Below are positions 1 through 5,295 of a DNA stretch of 6,028 nucleotides, one piece after another (position 1 is the first letter of the stretch; the number at the start of each line of letters is the position of its first letter). The stretch comes from an uncultured Prevotellaceae bacterium. GTDB taxonomy: Bacteria; Bacteroidota; Bacteroidia; Bacteroidales; Bacteroidaceae. The translations under genes and the position numbers were made by a program. A model generated the notes under the pieces. It did not search any database, had not been told where the DNA came from, and worked only from the letters and a program-made list of their open reading frames with translations. The DNA lies in assembly GCA_958404085.1 (NCBI GenBank), contig CATXZX010000126.1, forward strand, positions 1 to 6,028, written 5' to 3'.

Positions 1-734
1 GTAAACCGTATGTAGGGCTGCAGGAATTGGTCTGAGTAGGCATGTAGTCCGGCGTGGTGTCCCATGTGTATGAGGTAAGTGTCCGGCGAACCCAGCGATT
101 TGGAAAAAGCGATGGCTTCCTCTATGGTTTGGTGCGAGGGGTGCGGAGTATGCCGGAGTCCGTTTACCACCAAAGTCTTGCATCCTCTTGCGTAGTCCAT
201 CTCGGATGGTTCGATGGTCTTCATATCCGTAATATAGACCAGGTCATTCAGACGGAATCCGAGAATGGGCAGTTTCCCGTGCATGACCCTGAAAGGGGTT
301 ACAGCGATATTTTTAATTTTTAGAGTCTGATGCGGCTTTATTTCGGTGAGATGGATCTGAGGAACCCCCGGATATTTATGCTCTGCGAAGCAGTATGGAA
401 TACGTTCCCGCAGGTGATTGCAACAGTAAGAGTCCGAATAGACATGTACTTCGCCGAACACACAAAATGGGCGGAGGTCATCCAGTCCCCCCACATGGTC
501 GTAATGTTCATGAGTGATTAAAACCGAATCGAGTGGTCTGAAACGGGGATGCCGCAACATTTGTTCCCGAAAATCGGGGCCGCAATCAAGCAGTATGCAA
601 GTGTCTTCATCCTCTATCAGTACCGATGTCCGCAGGCGTTTGTCTCTGGGATCTGCGGATGTGCATACGTCGCATTTACATCCTATTTGAGGTACGCCGG
701 TACTTGTTCCGGTTCCTAAAAATGTAAGTTTCAT
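1..734 (-). CDS. PhnP-like MBL-fold metallo-hydrolase (3' end cut by window edge)
   Basis: The frame is open from an ATG at 734 to the left edge, giving 244 complete codons and no stop. The protein begins MKLTFLGTGTSTGVPQIGC and shows the metallo-beta-lactamase fold signatures in order: H75-x-H77-x-D79-H80 (HEHYDH), H152 (VMHGK), D170 (YITDMK) and H223 (LIHMGHH). These are the expected ligands of a two-metal hydrolase site. A C-x-C-x2-C motif (C19, C21, C24) follows the first strand, as in PhnP and its relatives, where it can bind an extra zinc. The family includes cyclic phosphodiesterases, but the substrate of this Bacteroidales branch cannot be read from sequence. A cytoplasmic enzyme is likely, since no signal peptide is seen. 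From memory, relatives are about 250-255 residues long, so only about ten residues should be missing. The ATG overlaps the murB stop (ATGA), which suggests translational coupling as the last gene of that unit. Confidence 0.88.
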   Translation of the reverse strand, partial: MKLTFLGTGTSTGVPQIGCKCDVCTSADPRDKRLRTSVLIEDEDTCILLDCGPDFREQMLRHPRFRPLDSVLITHEHYDHVGGLDDLRPFCVFGEVHVYSDSYCCNHLRERIPYCFAEHKYPGVPQIHLTEIKPHQTLKIKNIAVTPFRVMHGKLPILGFRLNDLVYITDMKTIEPSEMDYARGCKTLVVNGLRHTPHPSHQTIEEAIAFSKSLGSPDTYLIHMGHHAGLHAYSDQFLQPYIRF

Positions 735-1750
735 AGGATATTGACTTCAGGATGAATTTCAATGTCGAATTTATTCTTTACATCGGTCTGTATGGCTTTG
801 CATAGATTCAGCACATCGTTTCCGCTTGCTCTGCCTTTGTTTATCAGTACTAAAGCCTGTTTTTCGTAAACGGCTGCATCTCCCATGCTTTTGCCTTTCC
901 ATCCACACTGTTCTATCAGCCAGCCGGCTGGAATTTTGACCGAATCTTCCGTAACGGAGTAGTGCGGCATTTGAGGGTAAAGGCCTGTTAAAGTCTCATA
1001 GACCTTTCTGGGAACAATCGGATTCATGAAAAAAGAGCCGGCGTTTCCCGTTTGTTCGGGATCCGGCAGTTTGTTTTGGCGGATGTCCGTTATAATGTGG
1101 CGTATCAGTCCGGGAGTCAGTTCTTCGTCTGCATGATGTTTGTTCAAGATTTCTTGAATAGCGCCATACGCTGTATGCGGGGTAAATATCCGGGAGAATT
1201 TATACGTTACGTGGGTGATGATGTATTGATTTCTCCATTCATTTTTGAAAATACTTTGGCGGTATGAGTACCGGCAGTCGGTATTTTTGAATCGAACTGT
1301 TCTGCCGCTTTTAATTTCCAGGGCCTCGACAGATTCTATAAGGTCTTTAACCTCTACACCATAGGCTCCGATATTTTGAACAGCGCTGGCTCCCACTTCT
1401 CCGGGGATGTTCGACAGATTCTCGCCGCCCGACAATCCTTTCGACAAACTGTATTCAATCACGTGGTCCCATGTTTCGCCCGATCCGACCCGTATGGTTA
1501 CATAGGTGTCTGTCTCTTCGCTGATTTCGAATCCACGTATGGCCGAATGAAATATCCATCCTTGAAAATCACGCGTAAAGAGAACGTTGCTTCCACGGCC
1601 TACGACGAATAATTCTTCGCCTGTTTCTCGCCACAGTTGCAGCGCAGAACGCAATTCGTCTGTACTTTCGAATTCAATGAAATGCGCCGTACGTGCGTGG
1701 ATGCCGAATGTATTGTGCGGGAGTAAGGAATAATTTTCTTCGTGCCTCAT
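731..1750 (-). CDS. murB: UDP-N-acetylmuramate dehydrogenase (UDP-N-acetylenolpyruvoylglucosamine reductase)
   Basis: MurB is the cytoplasmic FAD enzyme that reduces UDP-GlcNAc-enolpyruvate to UDP-MurNAc with NADPH, the second committed step of peptidoglycan precursor synthesis. The 339-residue product has the usual length of the E. coli-like type I enzyme. The FAD-binding half carries VGRGSNVLF (50-58) and the NIPGEVGASAVQNIGAYG region (114-131). The substrate-binding half carries the type I hallmark YSYRQSIFK (161-169), Y195 (AYG), GNAGSFFMNP (235-244) and HPEV (333-336). By alignment to E. coli MurB, R164 matches R159, S239 matches the proton donor S229, and E335 matches E325, so the catalytic set is complete. 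The start is an ATG 17 bp after the stop of the upstream lipoprotein gene; no Shine-Dalgarno is evident. The TGA stop shares four bases with the ATG of the downstream hydrolase gene. Transcription most likely begins upstream of the lipoprotein gene. Confidence 0.97.
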   Translation of the reverse strand: MRHEENYSLLPHNTFGIHARTAHFIEFESTDELRSALQLWRETGEELFVVGRGSNVLFTRDFQGWIFHSAIRGFEISEETDTYVTIRVGSGETWDHVIEYSLSKGLSGGENLSNIPGEVGASAVQNIGAYGVEVKDLIESVEALEIKSGRTVRFKNTDCRYSYRQSIFKNEWRNQYIITHVTYKFSRIFTPHTAYGAIQEILNKHHADEELTPGLIRHIITDIRQNKLPDPEQTGNAGSFFMNPIVPRKVYETLTGLYPQMPHYSVTEDSVKIPAGWLIEQCGWKGKSMGDAAVYEKQALVLINKGRASGNDVLNLCKAIQTDVKNKFDIEIHPEVNIL

Positions 1751-1767
1751 GTCAATTCGTTTATCAT

Positions 1768-2604
1768 TCAGATCTTAAATTTTACCAGTCGCCACAAATG
1801 TTCGTATCGCTGGAACGTAAGAGTGTTCATCATGCTGTTGGATATTCCTCTGAATACCAAAGTTCTTCTGCCTTGGGTCGAAAGATGTTGTCCGTAGTCT
1901 ATGTTGACGATGACGTCTGTCGGCAACTGCGGTTTGAAGGCGAACCATTGGTCAATGTCTACTACGCCGTTGATTTCCTGCTCTGAGATATCTTCATCGA
2001 ATGTCGCGAAATTGACATATTCGGCAACATGCTTTCGCTGGAAAATGGAGTCGGATGCAAAATGCCGGTAGAATTGGATAAAGTCCCCGTACCGGTGCGA
2101 TGATAACGGTATCATACGGATGCCGGTAAGCATCCATTTTCCTACCAGTTTCTGAAAAATATACTGTTTGATGCGTTCTTTATTCAGGTAAATCCATTCC
2201 AAGTTAACTTTCGATAGCTCCGCGTCTTTTTCGATGCTTAGCTGCTGTTCGCTGCTGACCAGCGTGACGTAAACATCCTCCGTAGAGTGCATCGGATTGA
2301 AGGTCCATTCTTTTCTTGAAAGGTACGTCGTATCATTGTTGGTATAGACCGGCAACGGAAATACGATGCGGCGGTACTGAAAATGTCTGTTTGTCGAAAA
2401 AGAATAGATGAAATCATCAAAAAACTCATCGACACTTTGTGGAGGGTCTGCTTCCTGCGAATCAGGGATTATCGTGTCGATAACTGTTTGCTGTGTATCG
2501 ACATGAGTCTGTACGGCTGTTTCCTGAACGTGTACTTCTTTTTTATTATCCAAGCATGCACTGAAAAGCAAAGCACTCAGACAAATCCAAACAAAACGGT
2601 TCAT
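1768..2604 (-). CDS. DUF4348-like putative lipoprotein of unknown function
   Basis: The 278-residue product begins MNRFVWICLSALLFSAC, a short lipoprotein signal peptide with a hydrophobic core and a lipobox-like LFSAC, so C17 would be lipidated after cleavage. A polar Thr/Asp/Gln/Val-rich linker follows (about 18-55). A mixed alpha/beta domain then runs to the end, starting SVDEFFDDFIYSF (57-69) with IVFPLPV (80-86) and VNLEWIYL (134-141). This pattern resembles Bacteroidales DUF4348 proteins as I remember them; no function is established for that family. I use the ATG at 2604. A GTG three codons upstream (2613) is possible, but it would sit only a few bases after the predicted transcription start set by the -7 box at 2625-2632. 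The protein is probably anchored in the outer or inner membrane, facing the periplasm or exterior. It heads the unit containing murB, so a cell-envelope role is a reasonable guess but only that. Confidence 0.8.
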   Translation of the reverse strand: MNRFVWICLSALLFSACLDNKKEVHVQETAVQTHVDTQQTVIDTIIPDSQEADPPQSVDEFFDDFIYSFSTNRHFQYRRIVFPLPVYTNNDTTYLSRKEWTFNPMHSTEDVYVTLVSSEQQLSIEKDAELSKVNLEWIYLNKERIKQYIFQKLVGKWMLTGIRMIPLSSHRYGDFIQFYRHFASDSIFQRKHVAEYVNFATFDEDISEQEINGVVDIDQWFAFKPQLPTDVIVNIDYGQHLSTQGRRTLVFRGISNSMMNTLTFQRYEHLWRLVKFKI

Positions 2605-2624
2605 TCTATTCACTAAAAGTTGGG

Positions 2625-2632
2625 CAAAAATA
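2625..2632 (-). promoter_or_regulatory. Bacteroidota -7 promoter box for the lipoprotein-murB-hydrolase unit
   Basis: On the minus strand the bases read TATTTTTG, an exact match to the Bacteroidota sigma consensus TAnnTTTG. The box lies 20 bp before the chosen ATG at 2604, leaving a 5' leader of perhaps 15 bases. No good -33 TTTG is found at the usual distance; only a TTC occurs roughly there. The position argues for the ATG start rather than the GTG at 2613. Confidence 0.5.
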
Positions 2633-2675
2633 CAGCTTTTATTACTATTGAAGGTACTATTTGCGTATAAATCTT

Positions 2676-2683
2676 TATCTTTG
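2676..2683 (+). promoter_or_regulatory. Bacteroidota -7 promoter box for pheS
   Basis: The bases read TATCTTTG, an exact TAnnTTTG match, 34 bp before the pheS ATG. The expected -33 element is not well spaced: TTTG at 2660-2663 is too close and TTG at 2648-2650 is somewhat far. Transcription from here would begin near 2690, downstream of the TTG codon at 2661, so the longer reading frame from 2661 cannot be the translated form. No T-box or leader-peptide attenuator is seen in the short leader. Confidence 0.55.
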
Positions 2684-2717
2684 CAAACAAATTTCTGAAG
2701 ATAATAACCATAAAATC

Positions 2718-3737
2718 ATGATAGAGAGAATAAATCAGTTATTAGCTGAGGTAAAACAGCTTCAAGCTGCTGATGAAAAAGAGCTTGAGACACTCCGGAT
2801 AAAATTTTTAAGTAAAAAAGGTGTTATCAACGACCTGATGGCCGATTTCCGCAACGTGTTGCCCGAGAGCAAGAAGGAAATCGGTATGAAACTGAATGAA
2901 TTGAAGAACGCCGCCCAAGAGAAAATCAACGAACTTCGTACATCTATTACGATCAAGGACGACTGTTCGGCCGATGTCGATTTGACGCGTACTGCGTATC
3001 CCGTTAGTCTGGGCACACGCCATCCTCTTACGATTGTTAAGAACGAGATTATCGATATATTCTCCCGTTTGGGCTTTTGTCTGGCCGAAGGACCCGAGAT
3101 AGAAGATGACTGGCATGTCTTTTCATCGATGAATTTTGCCGAAGACCATCCTGCGCGCGACATGCAGGACACGTTCTTCATCGAGTCGCACCCCGATATA
3201 ATTTTGCGTACCCACACAAGTTCTGTGCAAAGCCGTGTAATGGAATCCCAGAAACCGCCCATTCGTGTGATATGTCCCGGTCGTGTATACCGTAACGAGG
3301 CCATCAGTGCCCGCGCCCACTGTTTCTTCCATCAGGTCGAAGGTCTCTATGTCGACAAGAACGTATCGTTTACTGACCTGAAACAGGTACTTTTGCTCTT
3401 TGCCCAGGAGATGTTCGGCAGCGGTACGCAGATACGCCTCCGTCCGTCGTATTTCCCGTTCACCGAGCCTTCGGCCGAGATGGACATCTCGTGCAATATT
3501 TGCGGCGGAAAGGGATGCTCGTTTTGCAAGCATACCGGTTGGGTCGAGATTCTGGGTTGCGGTATGGTCGATCCGGCCGTGCTTGAGGCCAACGGGATAG
3601 ACAGTAAAGAATATACCGGCTATGCGTTCGGTATGGGAGTAGAGCGTATCACGAATCTGAAGTACCAGGTTAAGGATTTGAGAATGTTCTCTGAAAACGA
3701 TATCCGTTTCTTGGATGAATTTGTGGCCGCTCATTAA
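2718..3737 (+). CDS. pheS: Phenylalanyl-tRNA synthetase alpha subunit
   Basis: PheS is the catalytic subunit of the cytoplasmic alpha2-beta2 enzyme that charges tRNA-Phe; the beta subunit, encoded elsewhere here, supplies proofreading. The product is 339 residues. Residues 1-90 form the N-terminal coiled-coil tRNA-binding arm (starting MIERINQLLAEVKQLQ). The class II core starts at about 100. Motif 1 is the GFCLAEGPEIEDDWHVF region (119-135) with HPARDMQDTFF (144-154). Motif 2 spans RTHTSSVQ (164-171), RVYRNE (189-194) and HQVEG (205-209). Motif 3 is GMGVERI (305-311). A303, just before motif 3, corresponds to E. coli A294, which shapes the phenylalanine pocket. Four cysteines (C259, C262, C267, C270) form a knuckle-like C-x2-C-x4-C-x2-C insert seen in many bacterial PheS proteins. 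I chose the ATG at 2718; the in-frame TTG at 2661 adds 19 residues that are not family-like and overlap the promoter. The gene stands alone between its own promoter and a terminator. Confidence 0.97.
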   Translation: MIERINQLLAEVKQLQAADEKELETLRIKFLSKKGVINDLMADFRNVLPESKKEIGMKLNELKNAAQEKINELRTSITIKDDCSADVDLTRTAYPVSLGTRHPLTIVKNEIIDIFSRLGFCLAEGPEIEDDWHVFSSMNFAEDHPARDMQDTFFIESHPDIILRTHTSSVQSRVMESQKPPIRVICPGRVYRNEAISARAHCFFHQVEGLYVDKNVSFTDLKQVLLLFAQEMFGSGTQIRLRPSYFPFTEPSAEMDISCNICGGKGCSFCKHTGWVEILGCGMVDPAVLEANGIDSKEYTGYAFGMGVERITNLKYQVKDLRMFSENDIRFLDEFVAAH

Positions 3738-3778
3738 AAAGTCGCAGTAAGGAAACATGACAGATACCCTTATCGCAT

Positions 3779-3825
3779 AAAGGACAGTAACCCGCGTTTG
3801 TTTGGGTCGCTGTCCTTTTGTTTTT
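3779..3825 (+). terminator. Rho-independent terminator after pheS
   Basis: A nine-bp perfect stem (AAAGGACAG at 3779-3787 with CTGTCCTTT at 3810-3818) is extended inward by ACCC/GGGT pairs, with one A-C mismatch and a T-G wobble between the two segments. The loop is about 10 bases (3794-3803). A T-rich tract (TTTTGTTTTT, 3816-3825) follows. It lies 41 bp after the pheS stop and points rightward, so it should separate pheS transcription from the downstream pair. The opposite strand lacks a comparable T-tract. Confidence 0.9.
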
Positions 3826-3836
3826 AGGTATATAGA

Positions 3837-3844
3837 CAGTTTTG
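3837..3844 (+). promoter_or_regulatory. Possible weak -7 box for the editing-domain/glycosyltransferase pair
   Basis: CAGTTTTG matches the TAnnTTTG consensus at all fixed positions but the first. It lies 26 bp before the ATG at 3871 and just after the pheS terminator, where a new promoter is needed. A TTTG at 3817-3820 could serve as -33, but its 16-bp spacing is short. The assignment is tentative. Confidence 0.3.
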
Positions 3845-3870
3845 GTACATAGCACAACAGATTGGAAAGA

Positions 3871-4356
3871 ATGAAACCTCAGGAAAAAGAACCGGAACTC
3901 AACGAACATCATAAACAAGAGTATGCCCCCAGCCATACGGCGGAACATCTGCTCAATCAGACGATGGTCCGCATGTTCGGATGCGAACGTTCCGAAAATG
4001 CACATGTCGAACGTAAGAAAAGTAAGATCAGTTTTCTGTTGCCCGAATGCCCTTCCGACGAAAGCGTAGAGGAGATAGTCCGCAGAATGAATGAACTGAT
4101 AGAGGACGACTTGCCCGTATCTTACGAATATACGACGATAGACCATCTTCCGCCGACCGTAAATCCGAAACGCTTGCCGCAAAATGTCAGCCGGACCATA
4201 CGTTTGGTGAAGATCGGCGATTATGATTGTTGCCCTTGTATCGGTGAGCATGTAGCACATACGGCGCAAATCGGAAAATTTATTTTGTTGGGGACGAATT
4301 GGGACGCGGAAAAGCATAGTTTCCGCATCCGTTTCAAGACAGATTCGGACTATTGA
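3871..4356 (+). CDS. Standalone tRNA-SAD (AlaX-like) aminoacyl-tRNA editing protein
   Basis: The 161-residue protein is essentially one 'second additional domain' (SAD), the metal-dependent deacylase shared by AlaRS, ThrRS and free AlaX proteins, which hydrolyse mischarged tRNAs. The two zinc motifs are present: H22-x3-H26 in SHTAEHLLNQTM (21-32) and C123-x3-H127 in CPCIGEHVAHTAQIG (121-135). It lacks the glycine-rich N-terminal barrel of longer AlaX forms, so it resembles the small AlaX-S type (about 157 residues). The C site reads CIGEHV, unlike AlaRS (CGGTHV) or ThrRS (CRGPHV), so the substrate (Ser/Gly-tRNA-Ala, Ser-tRNA-Thr or other) is not settled by sequence. The ATG at 3871 is used; an in-frame TTG three codons earlier is less likely. 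A purine run (GGAAAGA) directly abuts the ATG. It is the first gene of a pair with the glycosyltransferase and lies beyond the pheS terminator, so it is not co-transcribed with pheS by default. Confidence 0.85.
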   Translation: MKPQEKEPELNEHHKQEYAPSHTAEHLLNQTMVRMFGCERSENAHVERKKSKISFLLPECPSDESVEEIVRRMNELIEDDLPVSYEYTTIDHLPPTVNPKRLPQNVSRTIRLVKIGDYDCCPCIGEHVAHTAQIGKFILLGTNWDAEKHSFRIRFKTDSDY

Positions 4357-4368
4357 GTGCCATACGTC

Positions 4369-5295
4369 ATGATTTCGGTATTGATACCTACATACAATTA
4401 TGATTGTACGCGTCTTGTAGGCGAACTGCATAGGCAGGGACAGGCCATGTTGGCTGCCGGTTTGCATTTCGAGTACGAAATACTGGTAGGCGACGATGCC
4501 TCGACAGATTCGACCTCGTTGGCTGCCAATCGGGAGGTAAACCGGCAATCGCACTGTCGGTTTGTCGAGTTTCCCGAAAATCGTGGACGGGCCGCCATAC
4601 GTAATGAATTGGCCCGGATGGCCCGGTACGAGTACCTGCTTTTTATAGATAGCGACGCACAAGTCTGTTCGGCGGATTTTCTTCGTCGATATTATTTGTC
4701 CGCACCGGGCCGTAGTGTCGTGGTGGGAGGACTGTTCAATGTTCCGGTACAGCCTTCGCCCGCAGTCAGCCTGCGTTATCGTTATGAGGAGGCTGCCCAG
4801 CCTCGTTGGACCGTGGCATATCGTGAGAAACATCCTTATGATGCTTTTTCCACATTCAATTTTCTGATTCGTAAGGATGTTTTTATGCAGATTCGCTTCG
4901 ACGAAAGGTGTCAGCATTACGGCTACGAGGACACACTCTTCGGTTTTGAACTGGAACGACGCGGCATACCGGTTCTGCATATCGATAACCGTTTGGTCCA
5001 CACGGGACTGGAGGAGAACAGCGTGTTTCTCAGAAAAACAGAAGCGGCACTCCGTACTTTAGCCGGACTCGACGAACGTACGCAGCATCGGGTGAGGGTT
5101 TCGCGTACGGCAAACGTCCTGCGTCGTTACGGTTGTGCAACCGTGTTCCGGAGTCTGCACCGTATTTTTTCCGGGACCGAAAGGAAACATCTGTGCGGAA
5201 AATCGCCCAGCCTGTTCGTCTTTAATTTGTACAAACTGGGCTATTATCTTACTTTGAAGCATTCTGGGAACGATCGTCCCGGGAATATTGTTTAA
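4369..5295 (+). CDS. Family 2 glycosyltransferase (GT-A fold)
   Basis: The 308-residue protein begins MISVLIPTYNYD, the nucleotide-sugar-binding first strand of GT2 enzymes. The family motifs follow in order: GDDASTD (41-47) with uracil-contacting acidic residues, NRGRAAIRN (71-79), the metal-binding DxD at D94-S-D96 (FIDSDAQV), a GGLFNVP strand (120-126), and GYEDTLFGFELERRG (185-199) carrying the E187-D188 pair expected at the catalytic base position. HIDNRLVHTG (204-213) closes the core. No transmembrane segment is clear; the C-terminal 80 residues are basic and could lie on the membrane surface. It probably adds a sugar to a cell-surface glycan or protein glycan, but donor and acceptor cannot be named. 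The ATG is 12 bp after the stop of the editing-domain gene; a GTG at 4357, directly abutting that stop, is an alternative. The last 47 bp overlap the end of the opposing TPR gene. Confidence 0.9.
   Translation: MISVLIPTYNYDCTRLVGELHRQGQAMLAAGLHFEYEILVGDDASTDSTSLAANREVNRQSHCRFVEFPENRGRAAIRNELARMARYEYLLFIDSDAQVCSADFLRRYYLSAPGRSVVVGGLFNVPVQPSPAVSLRYRYEEAAQPRWTVAYREKHPYDAFSTFNFLIRKDVFMQIRFDERCQHYGYEDTLFGFELERRGIPVLHIDNRLVHTGLEENSVFLRKTEAALRTLAGLDERTQHRVRVSRTANVLRRYGCATVFRSLHRIFSGTERKHLCGKSPSLFVFNLYKLGYYLTLKHSGNDRPGNIV

Noticed and set aside
54..521. Small plus-strand frames in the first 530 bases
   Set aside because: The minus strand here encodes an uninterrupted MBL hydrolase with all metal ligands, so the plus-strand frames are shadows.
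2661..2717. In-frame TTG extension of pheS by 19 residues
   Set aside because: The extension overlaps the -7 box at 2676-2683, has no family similarity, and the ATG at 2718 gives the usual 339-residue length.
3123..3857. A 244-codon minus-strand frame opposite pheS
   Set aside because: It is antisense to conserved PheS motifs, has no recognisable domain, and overlaps the terminator; a shadow frame.
3670..5001. A 443-codon open frame on the minus strand opposite pheS, the editing-domain gene and the glycosyltransferase gene
   Set aside because: It runs antisense through three genes with full family motifs and straight through the pheS terminator. Its translation shows no recognisable domain and an odd composition rich in R, C, Y and I. 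It is best explained as a codon-bias shadow.
5270..5277. Perfect 8-bp palindrome ACGATCGT as an operator
   Set aside because: It is short, lies inside two coding sequences at their 3' ends, and forms the loop of a larger imperfect hairpin; no regulator context supports an operator.
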